Shown piece after piece: positions 43,917-53,492 of a stretch of DNA of 64,000 nt. The translations under genes and the position numbers were made by a program. The notes under the pieces were generated by a model that saw only the letters and a program-made list of their open reading frames with translations, ran no database searches and was not told the DNA's origin. Source of the DNA: JBBQVS01 sp964657325 (GTDB taxonomy: Bacteria > Chloroflexota > Ktedonobacteria > Ktedonobacterales > Ktedonobacteraceae); assembly GCA_964657325.1 (NCBI GenBank), contig CAZZVE010000011.1, forward strand, positions 3,553-67,552, in the 5' to 3' direction. Numbering within the stretch: the first letter of the stretch is position 1; each line of letters begins with the position of its first letter.

Positions 43917-44327
43917 TTAGCGTTTTGTGTACTGTGGAGCCTTACGCGCACGCTTCAAGCCTGGCTTCTTGCGTTCCTTCATACGTGGGTCACGTGTAAG
44001 GTAGCCTGCCCGACGCAGGGCGAGTTTGAACTCAGGATTCATGCGCAGGAGAGCACGAGAGAGTGCATGGCGAATAGCACCAGCCTGTCCAGCTGTGCCA
44101 CCACCAAGTACACGAATCGTCATATTGTATGTGTTGTCGATGTCAACCGCGCGCAACGGGGCGGCAACGACGGCGAGAAGCGCGTCACGCTGCCCAAAAT
44201 ACGCTGAAGCAGTCTTGCCATTGACTTCGATATTGCCTTCGCCATTTGGGAAGAGGCGCACACGAGCTACTGCCGTTTTGCGTCGTCCCATGCCATAGTA
44301 GTATTCACCCTTAATGGTATCAGCCAA
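43917..44327 (-). CDS. rpsI: Ribosomal protein uS9
   Basis: 136 residues of the 30S subunit. The start is TTG 44327, giving LADTIKGEYYYGMGRRKTAV. The longer ORF to 44369 would overlap rplM, and GAGGAGA lies 8 bp before the TTG. The C-terminus RARKAPQYTKR, which reaches the P-site tRNA, is typical. Last gene of the operon, directly after rplM. Confidence 0.95.
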   Translation of the reverse strand: MADTIKGEYYYGMGRRKTAVARVRLFPNGEGNIEVNGKTASAYFGQRDALLAVVAAPLRAVDIDNTYNMTIRVLGGGTAGQAGAIRHALSRALLRMNPEFKLALRRAGYLTRDPRMKERKKPGLKRARKAPQYTKR

Positions 44328-44346
44328 GGGATTTTCTCCTCTTCCG

Positions 44347-44826
44347 TTACTTCGCCTCGGCGGTCTCAACCGATGGCTTCTTCAACAATGCCTCTGGCCC
44401 TGTCCACATAACGGGCTTCTGTGCCGCGTGTGGATGCTCGGTACCGGCGTAGACCTTCAAGCGTTTCATGATGTCCGCGCCGAGACGGTTGTGCATCACC
44501 ATACCGCGCACGGCATGAATGACAGCACGCTCTGGAAACCGACCTTCGATAGTCTGTCGAAGGGTTGTCTTCTTCAAGCCGCCAGGATACTGGCTATGGC
44601 GATAGTAGACCTTCTGCTCCATGCGGTTGCCTGTAACGGCAATCTTGTCGGCATTGATAACGATCACAAAATCTCCCGTTGGAAGATTAGGGGTGAATGT
44701 TGGTTTGTGCTTACCACGCAGAATCTGTGCGATCTGCGAAGCAACACGACCAAGAATTTGCCCTTCAGCGTCAATGATATACCACTGAGGGTTCATATCA
44801 CCTGCTTTTGCAGTATATGTCTTCAT
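44347..44826 (-). CDS. rplM: Ribosomal protein uL13
   Basis: 159-residue 50S protein (WYIIDAEGQILGRVASQIAQILRGKHKP; FVIVINADKIAVTGNR; KVYAGTEHPHAAQKP). Its ATG overlaps the truA stop by 4 bp (44823-44826), so it is coupled to truA. It is somewhat longer than the usual ~145 because of a C-terminal tail. Confidence 0.96.
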   Translation of the reverse strand: MKTYTAKAGDMNPQWYIIDAEGQILGRVASQIAQILRGKHKPTFTPNLPTGDFVIVINADKIAVTGNRMEQKVYYRHSQYPGGLKKTTLRQTIEGRFPERAVIHAVRGMVMHNRLGADIMKRLKVYAGTEHPHAAQKPVMWTGPEALLKKPSVETAEAK

Positions 44827-45617
44827 GCGTTTGTTACTCCAAACTCTTCGGGATACTCAACCCGTACCAGGCACAGCCCATGCGCTGGTGCTGCCGCCCC
44901 AGGGTGCGTTTTTTCCGCACGCTGCACGATGTGCTCAAATTCATTCAGACAGAGGCGCCCCTGCCCTACTAATAATAACGTTCCAACCATCCTACGAACC
45001 ATTCCTGTCAGGAAACCGTCCGCGGTAAAATCATAATAGATACAAGATGTGTTTTCCACTGGTTGTATGCAACGGGCCTCTAGCATAGTACGAACACAGG
45101 AATGCGGCCCCGGTCGCATTGGATTTGTCTCATCAGGACTACGCCCGAAGGCTCCAAAGTCCTTGCGTCCTAACAAAAGCTGACAAGCATCTTGCATTCG
45201 CGCCACATCCAGTGAAAGTGGACGATAATAGCTGTATCGAGCCAGAAGTGCCGTTGGCGCGCTATCATTCCAGACAGTGTAGCGGTAGGACCGACTTCGA
45301 GCACTAAAGCGCGCATGAAAGCGATCTGAAACCTCTTTTGTCCACCGCACCGCTATCGAGTCCGGCAACACCGCGTTGAGTGCTCTTAACCATATATCTG
45401 GTGTTAGATGCGAGTGAGTGCGGAAGTGTACTACTTGCCCACTCGCGTGTACGCCAGCATCTGTACGACCTGCCCCATGTATCACCGACATCTCACCCGA
45501 AATCTGGAGAACTGCCGCCTCTAACACACCTTGCACTGTTAGTCCGTGCGCGTCAGGTTGACGTTGAAAGCCATGATATCCGGTGCCATCATATTCAATA
45601 CCACACGCAATATTCAT
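44823..45617 (-). CDS. truA: tRNA pseudouridine(38-40) synthase
   Basis: 264-residue TruA, which modifies positions 38-40 of the tRNA anticodon arm. The catalytic Asp is D53 in GAGRTDAGVHA; GMVRRMVGTLLLVGQG and the N-terminal IEYDGTGYHGFQRQ are typical. It stands between rplQ and rplM, as in Firmicutes and many Chloroflexota. A degraded family A repeat separates it from rplQ. Confidence 0.95.
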   Translation of the reverse strand: MNIACGIEYDGTGYHGFQRQPDAHGLTVQGVLEAAVLQISGEMSVIHGAGRTDAGVHASGQVVHFRTHSHLTPDIWLRALNAVLPDSIAVRWTKEVSDRFHARFSARSRSYRYTVWNDSAPTALLARYSYYRPLSLDVARMQDACQLLLGRKDFGAFGRSPDETNPMRPGPHSCVRTMLEARCIQPVENTSCIYYDFTADGFLTGMVRRMVGTLLLVGQGRLCLNEFEHIVQRAEKTHPGAAAPAHGLCLVRVEYPEEFGVTNA

Positions 45618-45633
45618 GCCCTACACGCCCCCT

Positions 45634-45700
45634 GTAGGGACCGATTTATCACGTCCTTCTCCAATATTAATAGTGAATAGGACGCGACGAATTAGGCCCT
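45634..45700. repeat. Degraded paired palindromic repeat, family A
   Basis: GTAGGGACCGATTTATCACG at the left and the decayed mirror GGACGCGACGAATTAGGCCC at the right, inside the operon between rplQ and truA. Confidence 0.7.
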
Positions 45701-45704
45701 TCTA

Positions 45705-46331
45705 TTATACAAGCGCGATCTGAGCAATATCGGCGGCATCGCCTTTGCGCTTACCTAATTTCGTGATACGGGTATAACCACCTGGACGGTTGATATAGCG
45801 CGGTGCCAGCTCGTCGAACATCTTCTTTACAACCAGTTCGTCTGGTAGCGCGCTCAGAATAACACGACGTGCATGCAATTCAATCACCATCGCACGATAG
45901 GCGGCCTGTAACGCCTTCTCAGCATCGTCCTCGTTGGAGATAATACGCAGCAACTCCTCGCGGCGTGCTTTCTGCTTGTCTTCAAGGAACTTACGTCCCT
46001 TATCGGTGAGCGGTGCCTTTTGCTGTTCCAAGCGCTCTTCGTTTGTGGAAACCGTTCCCTTTAGGGAGAAACGACCACGACGCGCGAACGCAAGAATTTT
46101 CTCAGCCCGATCATCATCATTCACAATGGACTTCAAATGCGCCTGGGCCGCAATGTGGCCCTTCACGGCTGTATCGATCAACTTCTCGACCTCGGCGCGA
46201 ATAGCACGGGCGCGAGCTTCGGTTGTCTCGATACGATCATAACGGATAAGACCAGCCATCAAATTACGACGTGCGGAACGACGGCGTGGCTCTGGCATAC
46301 TTAAACGGTTGCCAGCAATTCTATGCCTCAA
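45705..46331 (-). CDS. rplQ: Ribosomal protein bL17 with a large insertion
   Basis: 208 residues instead of about 120. The ends are standard: MRHRIAGNRLSMPEPRRRSARRNL, then ELHARRVILSALPDELVVKKMFDELAPRY and GGYTRITKLGKRKGDAA. Between about residues 58 and 150 there is an extra, highly charged, mostly helical segment. The start is TTG 46331, one base after the rpoA stop, with GGAGG in the rpoA 3' end. L17 lies at the peptide exit side, so the insertion may reach out near the tunnel exit. Confidence 0.95.
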   Translation of the reverse strand: MRHRIAGNRLSMPEPRRRSARRNLMAGLIRYDRIETTEARARAIRAEVEKLIDTAVKGHIAAQAHLKSIVNDDDRAEKILAFARRGRFSLKGTVSTNEERLEQQKAPLTDKGRKFLEDKQKARREELLRIISNEDDAEKALQAAYRAMVIELHARRVILSALPDELVVKKMFDELAPRYINRPGGYTRITKLGKRKGDAADIAQIALV

Positions 46332-46332
46332 C

Positions 46333-47313
46333 TTATTCCTCCAATCCGCCGTCGCCGTCTACACCGGCTCCGACAGTGCTTTTTCCTGGGCTGGGCAAGA
46401 AGTTGCGCTGGAGTAACCGCTCCTGTAACTCTTGCAGGCTCTTCTCACCAAAGTTACGCACACCGAGGAGGTCTTCCTCGTTCATTGATAGCACCTGACC
46501 AACCTTCGTAATGTTACTGCGTTTGAGGCAGTTATAGGCACGAACCGAAAGGTCAAGCTCCTCAATAGGTGTTTCGTAAATCTTTGGCGGAATTGGCAAG
46601 CTGCTCAGAGGTGGTTTCTCTATCTCTTGCACCATGGCGCGATAATTGGCAAGCAATGTAAAGTGCCGCACCAGGATATCCGCGCTCTGACGTAACGCCT
46701 CATCCGGCGTAATAGTTCCATCAGTCGTCACGTCCATAACGATCTTATCAAAGTTGGTCATCTGCCCAACACGTGTGTGCTCGACGGTATAGTTCGCCTT
46801 CACCACAGGTGTATAGATAGCGTCAACTGGAATAACTCCAATAGGTTGGTCATCTTTTGAGTCGGCGGGAATATACCCTCTACCCGTCTCAACAACCAAC
46901 TCCATTTCAAGTCGCGCATTCTCGTTGTCCAGCGTAGCGATGTGAAGTTCAGGGTTCACAATCTCCACCGTACTTGGCGCAACGATATCAGCGGCAGTCA
47001 CCACGCGCTCCCCAGTCACTTCCAGGCGCATCGACACGGGATGGTCTGAAAAACAGCGGAGGCGCAGGTTCTTCACGTTCAACACAATATCAGTCACATC
47101 CTCCACAACGTTGGGGACATCCTGAAACTCATGTTGTACGCCCTCGATCCGAATAGAGGTTACAGCAGCACCTGGAAGTGACGAGAGCAACACACGTCGT
47201 AACGAGTTGCCAAGGGTCATTCCGTACCCCGCCTCTAACGGCTCAATATCATAGCTCGCATAATTTCCCTGTGTTTTGGTATTTTTAATGCGAGGCAAAG
47301 CAATATCTAGCAA
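46333..47313 (-). CDS. rpoA: RNA polymerase alpha subunit
   Basis: 326 residues with the N-terminal assembly domain (PLEAGYGMTLGNSLRRVLLSSLPGAAVTSI) and the C-terminal alphaCTD (IEELDLSVRAYNCLKRSNITKVGQVLSM), which binds UP elements and activators. Followed by rplQ after one base. Confidence 0.98.
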   Translation of the reverse strand: MLDIALPRIKNTKTQGNYASYDIEPLEAGYGMTLGNSLRRVLLSSLPGAAVTSIRIEGVQHEFQDVPNVVEDVTDIVLNVKNLRLRCFSDHPVSMRLEVTGERVVTAADIVAPSTVEIVNPELHIATLDNENARLEMELVVETGRGYIPADSKDDQPIGVIPVDAIYTPVVKANYTVEHTRVGQMTNFDKIVMDVTTDGTITPDEALRQSADILVRHFTLLANYRAMVQEIEKPPLSSLPIPPKIYETPIEELDLSVRAYNCLKRSNITKVGQVLSMNEEDLLGVRNFGEKSLQELQERLLQRNFLPSPGKSTVGAGVDGDGGLEE

Positions 47314-47419
47314 GGTTCTAACCCGCCTTTCTTTTTCTACCGCTTTCTATCTCTGTACAGGTCTGATTTGTCACACCCGCGTCGGTAGTCCAAGAGTTCT
47401 TCGCCTAAGACCAGCAAGT

Positions 47420-48046
47420 TTATCGCTGGTAGAATTCAACCACCATCTGCTCATCAAAGGGCAGTTCGAGGTCCGTGCGTGATGGTATGGAAACGACACG
47501 CCCACTCATCGCGTTGATGTCCAGGCTTAACCATGTTGGTACGCCCTTCTGTGCTAACAGCAATGCGCGTGTCTTAAAGTACTCCAGGCCCTTGCTACGA
47601 TCACGTACCGTGATAACATCGTTAGGCTTTGCGATAAAGGATGGAATGTCTGTCTTGCGACCGTTGACCGCAAAATGTCCATGATTAACGATCTGGCGAG
47701 CCTGTGCACGCGAATCGGCGAATCCCATGCGATACACCAGGTTGTCCAGGCGCATCTCAAGGATTTGCAACAAGTTCTCGCTCGTCTTACCCGGACGCCG
47801 TGCGGCTGCACCAAAGTGTTTGCGGAATTGACGCTCTAGTACGCCATAGGTACGGCGTACGCGCTGCTTCTCACGTAACTGCTTTGCATAACCGGACTCT
47901 TTACGAGCACGACTTGCACCATGCTGTCCAGGTTTAGTATTGCGACGCTCAAGTGTGCATTTTGTTAAACACTTGTCGCCCTTTAGAAAAAGTTTAACCC
48001 CCTCACGTCTGCATAACTTACAGACGGGGCCGGTATAACGCGCCAT
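47420..48046 (-). CDS. rpsD: Ribosomal protein uS4 (zinc type)
   Basis: 208-residue primary 16S-binding protein. The N-terminus has four cysteines (CKLC, then CLTKC) for a zinc site, and the S4 RNA-binding domain follows (MRLDNLVYRMGFADSRAQARQIVNHGHFAVNG). Confidence 0.97.
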   Translation of the reverse strand: MARYTGPVCKLCRREGVKLFLKGDKCLTKCTLERRNTKPGQHGASRARKESGYAKQLREKQRVRRTYGVLERQFRKHFGAAARRPGKTSENLLQILEMRLDNLVYRMGFADSRAQARQIVNHGHFAVNGRKTDIPSFIAKPNDVITVRDRSKGLEYFKTRALLLAQKGVPTWLSLDINAMSGRVVSIPSRTDLELPFDEQMVVEFYQR

Positions 48047-48105
48047 CTAAATGAATCCTCCTCACACGCAGTGCGTGCGACACAATGACTACCCGTGGTG
48101 TCGGG

Positions 48106-48510
48106 CTACACACGCCGTCTCTTCGGGGGGCGACATCCATTGTGTGGAATAGGTGTAACATCAGTAATTGAAGTGACTGCGAGGCCAGAGGTCTGCAAGG
48201 AGCGAATTGCCGCCTCACGACCAGAGCCAGGACCCTTGACATAGACATCTACCTGACGAAGGCCATGTTCCATTGCTTTACGGGCTGCCACTTCTGCTGT
48301 GACCTGCGCCGCATAAGGAGTGCTTTTACGGGAGCCTTTGAAGCCCTGACCACCAGCACTACCCCAGGAAAGAACGTTTCCATTGGGATCGGTAAGAGTC
48401 ACAATCGTATTGTTAAATGTTGCCTGGATATGTGCATGTCCACGCGGCACTGACTTGCGTTCACGCCGCCTTACTTTGCCTGCACCCGTTGGCTTTTTCT
48501 TGTCTGCCAT
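48106..48510 (-). CDS. rpsK: Ribosomal protein uS11
   Basis: 134 residues; HIQATFNNTIVTLTDPNGNV, KGPGSGREAAIRSLQ and the C-terminus PHNGCRPPKRRRV are standard for this platform protein. Confidence 0.97.
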   Translation of the reverse strand: MADKKKPTGAGKVRRRERKSVPRGHAHIQATFNNTIVTLTDPNGNVLSWGSAGGQGFKGSRKSTPYAAQVTAEVAARKAMEHGLRQVDVYVKGPGSGREAAIRSLQTSGLAVTSITDVTPIPHNGCRPPKRRRV

Positions 48511-48531
48511 GCTTAGAAATCCTCTCCGACG

Positions 48532-48915
48532 TTACTTCTTCGCTGCGGCTTTCTTCTTGCCAGCAACCGTTCGTTTTGGTCCACGACGTGTACGTGCATT
48601 CGTGCGTGTCCGTTGTCCACGCAAGGGCAAGTTACGACGGTGGCGTGTGCCACGATAGCATCCGATTTCAATGAGCCGCTTGATGTTCAAGTCTACTTCG
48701 CGGCGCAGGTCGCCTTCAACTCTATGTTCACGGTCAATGACATCACGAAGGCGGTTCACTTCTTCCTCGGTCAGGTTTTTTACCCTTGTATCAGGGTTAA
48801 TGCGTGTTCGTTCCAGGATTTTGCGGCTGGTGGTCAGCCCAATCCCAAAAATGTAGCACAGCGAAATCTCCACGCGCTTCTCTCGTGGAATGTCAACGCC
48901 GGCGATTCTAGCCAT
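48532..48915 (-). CDS. rpsM: Ribosomal protein uS13
   Basis: 127 residues (MARIAGVDIPREKRVEISL; GTRHRRNLPLRGQRTRTNAR). It has a short Lys/Ala-rich C-terminal tail. Confidence 0.97.
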   Translation of the reverse strand: MARIAGVDIPREKRVEISLCYIFGIGLTTSRKILERTRINPDTRVKNLTEEEVNRLRDVIDREHRVEGDLRREVDLNIKRLIEIGCYRGTRHRRNLPLRGQRTRTNARTRRGPKRTVAGKKKAAAKK

Positions 48916-48956
48916 CTTTTCCTCCAGCTTTCCGTGGTAGAGCGATTTGAAACGCC

Positions 48957-49073
48957 CTATCCTTGTTTCTGTTTATGCTTCGGATCCTTGCTACAGATCA
49001 CCATCACAACGCGGTTGCGGCGGATCACCTTACAACTATCACAACGCGGTTTTACTGAGGCTCGCACTTTCAT
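48957..49073 (-). CDS. rpmJ: Ribosomal protein bL36
   Basis: 38 residues found by translating the gap between infA and rpsM. It begins MKVRASVKPRCDSCKVIRRN and ends PKHKQKQG. Zinc ligands C11, C14, C27 and H33 are present. GGAGG stands before the ATG (cat, 49071-49073). Confidence 0.95.
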   Translation of the reverse strand: MKVRASVKPRCDSCKVIRRNRVVMVICSKDPKHKQKQG

Positions 49074-49300
49074 GGCTTACCCTCCTCTTGTACAGTTCTA
49101 CTTACTTACTGGTCACGTAGATCGTTGTAGAAATTATAGCGATCAATGAGACAGAAAAAATTAATACATTAAAATGGACAAACGAAAGCCTGCAAGATTG
49201 CGCTCTACAGCCTTCCTTCACGCGGTCTATTTTCAGCTACTGAATGCTTCTTTAGGAGAAAAGGAATAGAGAAGGATGCTCTACTTCCTACCTCACGATA

Positions 49301-49522
49301 TTATGATCGCGGACGATAGGTGATACGCCCTCGTGTCAGATCATAGGGGGACAGCACGACCCGCACCTTGTCACCTGGCACTATACGTATAAAGTTCATG
49401 CGCATTTTCCCGGAGAGGATTGCCAGAACTTCGTGTTCCTCGTCGATTTGAACTTTAAACATAGCATTGGGGAGGGCTTCAATCACTTTACCCTCTACCT
49501 CGATCTCATCCTTCTTTGCCAT
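49301..49522 (-). CDS. infA: Translation initiation factor IF-1
   Basis: 73-residue OB-fold protein (EIEVEGKVIEALPNAMFKVQ; MRMNFIRIVPGDKVRVVLSPYD). It lies in the standard map-infA-rpmJ order. About 230 bp separate it from rpmJ, more than elsewhere in the cluster. Confidence 0.97.
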   Translation of the reverse strand: MAKKDEIEVEGKVIEALPNAMFKVQIDEEHEVLAILSGKMRMNFIRIVPGDKVRVVLSPYDLTRGRITYRPRS

Positions 49523-49669
49523 AGAATCCTTTCCCTAATAATGGGGTCAACAGAAAGTACAAAAGGGCAGCAGTGTCAACTGCTGCTGCCAACTATGAAT
49601 TATAACATAGTTTTTACGAGAAGTCGAGAGGGAAAATTCATACATATGTATCTTCCCTCCGCACCCGCT

Positions 49670-50419
49670 TTACCGTGTTAGAATGTCGGCGTCACCTTCG
49701 GTAATTGCGACTGTGTGTTCAAAATGTGCCGCATTGGTTCTATCAGCCGCGATAACAGTCCAATCATCAGCAAGCACTTGTGTCTTCTTCGCACCCGCAA
49801 TCACCATTGGCTCGATAGCGATCACCATACCCGGTTTGAGGATAGAGTTAGGATACCCAGCCTCAACATAGTTGAGCACCTGTGGGTCTTCGTGCATACT
49901 ACGACCAACACCATGCCCACCATAGTTACGCACAACGGAGAACCCTGCGGCCTCCACAAACTGCTGTACCGCCCGCCCAATATCGTTCAAATGGTTCCCC
50001 GCACGGGCAGCCGCGATACCTCGATAGAGCGCGTCTTCCGTCACTTTCAGGAGATGTTGCACTTCGGGAGATACCTCCCCGACGGGAACAGTAATTGCAG
50101 AGTCAGCATGCCAGCCATTGTAGTTCGCGGCAAAATCGAGGGTTATGATATCGCCCTCTTCTAACACACGTTTTCCTGGAATGCCGTGTACCACTTCTTC
50201 ATTTACTGACGTACAGAGTGATGCAGGATAACCATGATAGCCCAATGCGCTGGACTTAGCTCCGTATCGCTTTAGCAATGCAGCACCAAGCACATCGAGT
50301 TCTTGTGTTGTTATTCCTGGGCGTACCGCGTTACGCAGTTCCGCTAACATCTCCGCCACGATATGTCCAGCCGCCCGGATTCTCTCGCGCTCTTCTTTTG
50401 ATTTTATGATTACAGCCAT
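49670..50419 (-). CDS. map: Methionine aminopeptidase, type I
   Basis: 249 residues. It removes the N-terminal Met of nascent proteins. Metal ligands lie in DFAANYNGWHADSA, GGHGVGRSMHEDP, IEPM and the final FEHTVAIT. Located between adk and infA as usual. Confidence 0.97.
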   Translation of the reverse strand: MAVIIKSKEERERIRAAGHIVAEMLAELRNAVRPGITTQELDVLGAALLKRYGAKSSALGYHGYPASLCTSVNEEVVHGIPGKRVLEEGDIITLDFAANYNGWHADSAITVPVGEVSPEVQHLLKVTEDALYRGIAAARAGNHLNDIGRAVQQFVEAAGFSVVRNYGGHGVGRSMHEDPQVLNYVEAGYPNSILKPGMVIAIEPMVIAGAKKTQVLADDWTVIAADRTNAAHFEHTVAITEGDADILTR

Positions 50420-50433
50420 GATCTATTCTCTCG

Positions 50434-51090
50434 TTATTGTTCCCCGTGGTGTTGTACAGCATGCACAAGGTCTTGTTGCACCTGCTCGATTCCCTGGTTC
50501 CCATCGACCTCCGACAGCTTTTGTTGTGGTCGATAGTAGTCGAGCAGACGGATTGTTTCATTGAAAAAGATGTCTAGCCGCTTCTGTACCGCGTCACCGG
50601 TATCATCGCTGCGTTGGTACAGTTCGCTACCATCCTTGTCGCACTTCCCAGCAACTTTCGGTGGGTTCGTGTTTATGTTATAAACGTGCTGATGCGCGCG
50701 ACAAATGTATCTTCCTGAAAGCCTGCTTAACAAAACGTCACGCGGAACGTTCAGATAGATAGCGACATCAATATGTCTGCCGTTCGCCTCTAATCCTTCA
50801 TCCAATGCATGAGCCTGAGCTATTGTACGTGGAAAGCCATCAAGCAGCACTCCCGGCGTACAATCTGGCTCTTGAATGCGGTCGAGAACCATTTTGACGG
50901 TGAGATCATCAGGAACAAGTTTCCCTTGATCTATGTATTCTTTCGCCTTACGTCCCAACTCAGACTCAGCTTTGATCGCGTCACGGAACAGGTCCCCACT
51001 AGCAACATGGGGAATACCTAAAGCTTCGGCAAGTCTATCTGCCTGTGTTCCCTTCCCCGACCCCTGCGCACCGAATAGGATAATGTTCAC
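50434..51090 (-). CDS. adk: Adenylate kinase
   Basis: 218 residues. P-loop GAQGSGKGTQ (about 7-16) and DGFPRTIAQA. A long LID carries CRAH and CDKD pairs, which can bind zinc (C, H, C, D) as in Gram-positive enzymes. It is a standard neighbour of secY and map. Confidence 0.97.
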   Translation of the reverse strand: MNIILFGAQGSGKGTQADRLAEALGIPHVASGDLFRDAIKAESELGRKAKEYIDQGKLVPDDLTVKMVLDRIQEPDCTPGVLLDGFPRTIAQAHALDEGLEANGRHIDVAIYLNVPRDVLLSRLSGRYICRAHQHVYNINTNPPKVAGKCDKDGSELYQRSDDTGDAVQKRLDIFFNETIRLLDYYRPQQKLSEVDGNQGIEQVQQDLVHAVQHHGEQ

Positions 51091-51219
51091 GTTTTTTCTC
51101 CGGTGGAATATCGTGGGAGCGCGTCATTGCACTCAAAGCGATCCTCGTAAGGTTGCCACAATGAAGAAACTCCCGCTAGAACGGTACGAGCCTTGGGCGC
51201 GAACAACCGCGCCCATTCA

Positions 51220-52560
51220 TCATGACAAGAAGCCGGAATAGTTACGCATGACCATCTGAGCTTCAAGCTGCCGAATCGTGTCCAACACCACACCAACTGC
51301 GATGAGGATAGAAGCACTACCCAGCAATTGGTTCGCACCTATACGCGAAAGAAACGGCAGAACGGCAATCAGGCCCAGGAACAAAGCCCCCGCCAGCGTG
51401 ATACGATTGAGAATAGCATACAGGTACTTGCTCGTCGGTTCACCAGGACGATAGCCTGGGATGAACGCGCCTTGCTTCTGCAAACTCTCTGGTATGTTCT
51501 GCTGTTGCCATACGACGTAGGCATAGAAGTAAGTAAAGGCCACTACCAAAACAAAGTAGATAAGCCAGTACCACCACGTACTCGTGTTGACAACATAGGT
51601 CGCAATAAATGATGCAGATTGGCTCAACCATGGCGTTGTACTTGCAGTAAGATACTTTGACAAGACAGCCGGAAAGATGAGCATAGACTGCGCGAAGATG
51701 AGTGGAATCATACCCGCGCTATTTACCTGCATGGGAATGTACGTTGTCTGAGCTGAACCGACCAGCATACCCCGTCCCACTTGTCGCTTCGTTGGATACT
51801 GTACAGGAATACGTCGCTGTCCTTGATAGATGTACACAACGCCTAAAATGGTAATCAAGCCAATTATCAAGAAGACAACGATGCTAATAACACCACCACT
51901 CGTGCCACCACTTGATGTCGCGGCAAGATAACCCTGTTGCACAAAACCGGGTAGGCGACTCACAATACCGGCAAAGATAATGATTGAGATACCATTACCA
52001 ATACCATTCTCCGTGATTAATTCACCAATCCACACTAGAATCATAGTGCCAGTGGTCAGGGCAATCAGGATGGAGAAAGTTTCCAGTGCATACTTAGGAT
52101 CAACAAGGCTGAAGTTGGTCAGCACACCCGCTTGTTGGAAGATCGCGCACTGCCCTAACGCCTGCAATAAAGCAAGTGGCACCGTAATAATACGTGTGAT
52201 CTGGCTAAGACGCATTCGTCCTGCCTCACCTTGTGTTGACAAATTCTGCAATGCAGGGATAATTGGTTGCAGCAACTGCATCACAATTGTTGCAGTAATA
52301 TATGGATATACTCCAAACGCGACAATGGAGAACGTCTGCAACGACCCGCCTGAGAATACATCGAGCAAACCGAGCAATTGACCAAGGTCTTGACTCTTGC
52401 TATTACTAGAAAAAAGATTGAGTAGTGTACTCTTCTCTGCCGACGTTAATGGCACCGTGATGTGCGCGAGAACGCGGAACACCAGAAGCATCGCTAACGT
52501 GAAGAGAATCTTATTGCGTAGATCAGGAACGGTCCAGATACTTCGCAGTCGTTCCCACAT
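51220..52560 (-). CDS. secY: Protein translocase subunit SecY
   Basis: 446 residues with ten TM helices, the plug after TM1 and typical blocks (TSWGIGNG-like ENGIGNGISIIIFAGIVSRLP, GRRIPVQYPTKRQVG-like). About 130 bp separate it from adk. Forms the export channel with SecE and SecG, encoded elsewhere. Confidence 0.97.
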   Translation of the reverse strand: MWERLRSIWTVPDLRNKILFTLAMLLVFRVLAHITVPLTSAEKSTLLNLFSSNSKSQDLGQLLGLLDVFSGGSLQTFSIVAFGVYPYITATIVMQLLQPIIPALQNLSTQGEAGRMRLSQITRIITVPLALLQALGQCAIFQQAGVLTNFSLVDPKYALETFSILIALTTGTMILVWIGELITENGIGNGISIIIFAGIVSRLPGFVQQGYLAATSSGGTSGGVISIVVFLIIGLITILGVVYIYQGQRRIPVQYPTKRQVGRGMLVGSAQTTYIPMQVNSAGMIPLIFAQSMLIFPAVLSKYLTASTTPWLSQSASFIATYVVNTSTWWYWLIYFVLVVAFTYFYAYVVWQQQNIPESLQKQGAFIPGYRPGEPTSKYLYAILNRITLAGALFLGLIAVLPFLSRIGANQLLGSASILIAVGVVLDTIRQLEAQMVMRNYSGFLS

Positions 52561-52688
52561 AGAAGACTCCTTCTACAATTCGCATTTGACATTTTTTCTT
52601 CGCTCTTTACCCTAGAAATGATAGAGACGAAGATATACAGAGAAAATACTACAACGAACTCCAGAAATGTTTGCAATATATCATACGT

Positions 52689-52727
52689 GCCAGGAGCCAG
52701 GGAGTTTTATTCCCTGACCTCCTGGCT
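52689..52727. repeat. Hairpin between rplO and secY
   Basis: GCCAGGAGCCAGGGA and TCCCTGACCTCCTGGC form an imperfect stem around GTTTTAT. It could slow or end part of the transcription, but the operon continues. Confidence 0.55.
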
Positions 52728-52733
52728 ACTTCA

Positions 52734-53300
52734 TTAATTCTCTTGCTGCGGAGCGGGTGAAGCAGGCACTTCAGGTGTCTGAGCGGCAGGAGGGTTTTTA
52801 TCTTCCTTCTTACGCTTGGTTTTCTCATAGGTGCGCACTGGGATGATCTCAATTCTGCCACCGGCAGCTTCGATCTTCGTGCGGGCACCCGCGGAAACCT
52901 TGTGTGCATGAATGGTCAAAGCGCGGTCGAGTTCACCATCACCAAGCACCTTGACTAGCCCACGCCCTTCAGCAGGAGTCATCAGACCAGCCGTTACAAA
53001 GTTTTCTGGCTGAATATCGGTTATGTTCGTATCGATCAGCGCAAGCTCGTCAATATTCACTACAGCGTAGTTATCACGAAATGCTGTATTGCTATTGCCG
53101 AGGCCACGCTTGAAGCCTAAACGCTTCGAGAGACGAGTCTGACCACCGTTAAATGCACGGTGCACCTTGCCACCAGTACGCGCCTTTTGTCCCTTTGTAC
53201 CACGTCCTGCCGTCTTGCCACGACCTGAGCCATGACCACGACCAACGCGCTTTTCGTCTACGCGTGAACCAGGAGCGGGCCGCAAATCAGAGAGTTTCAC
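52734..53300 (-). CDS. rplO: Ribosomal protein uL15
   Basis: 188 residues (MKLSDLRPAPGSRVDEKRVGR; GRGKTAGRGTKGQKAR). It has a Pro/Ala/Gln-rich C-terminal tail of about 30 residues beyond the usual ~150. It overlaps rpmD by 14 bp. Confidence 0.97.
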   Translation of the reverse strand: MKLSDLRPAPGSRVDEKRVGRGHGSGRGKTAGRGTKGQKARTGGKVHRAFNGGQTRLSKRLGFKRGLGNSNTAFRDNYAVVNIDELALIDTNITDIQPENFVTAGLMTPAEGRGLVKVLGDGELDRALTIHAHKVSAGARTKIEAAGGRIEIIPVRTYEKTKRKKEDKNPPAAQTPEVPASPAPQQEN

Positions 53301-53481
53301 TGACGACCTCCTCTACCTGCAACAGATGAACGACTTTGCGAATCATCCCACGTATCGCGGGGTTATCTTCGTGTTCAACTGTACGCTGAAGCTTACGTAA
53401 GCCCAAGGCTTTAATTGTATCCTTCTGATCCTGTGGGTAGCCAATAGAGCTGCGTACCCATTTTATCCGTAGTTTTGCCAT
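53287..53481 (-). CDS. rpmD: Ribosomal protein uL30
   Basis: 64 residues (AKLRIKWVRSSIGYPQDQKDTIKALGLRK), of normal length for bacterial L30. Its end overlaps rplO. Confidence 0.96.
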   Translation of the reverse strand: MAKLRIKWVRSSIGYPQDQKDTIKALGLRKLQRTVEHEDNPAIRGMIRKVVHLLQVEEVVSETL

Positions 53482-53492
53482 TGTCCCTGCTC

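Noticed and set aside
44314..45036. 240-codon plus-strand ORF opposite rplM and truA
   Set aside because: It lies antisense to two certain genes, has no recognisable domain or ribosome-binding site, and its frame follows the codon bias of the genes on the other strand.
49133..49161. TATAAT on the minus strand between infA and rpmJ as an internal promoter
   Set aside because: The -10 box is perfect, but the sequence at -35 is an A/T run without resemblance to TTGACA; kept only as a possibility.
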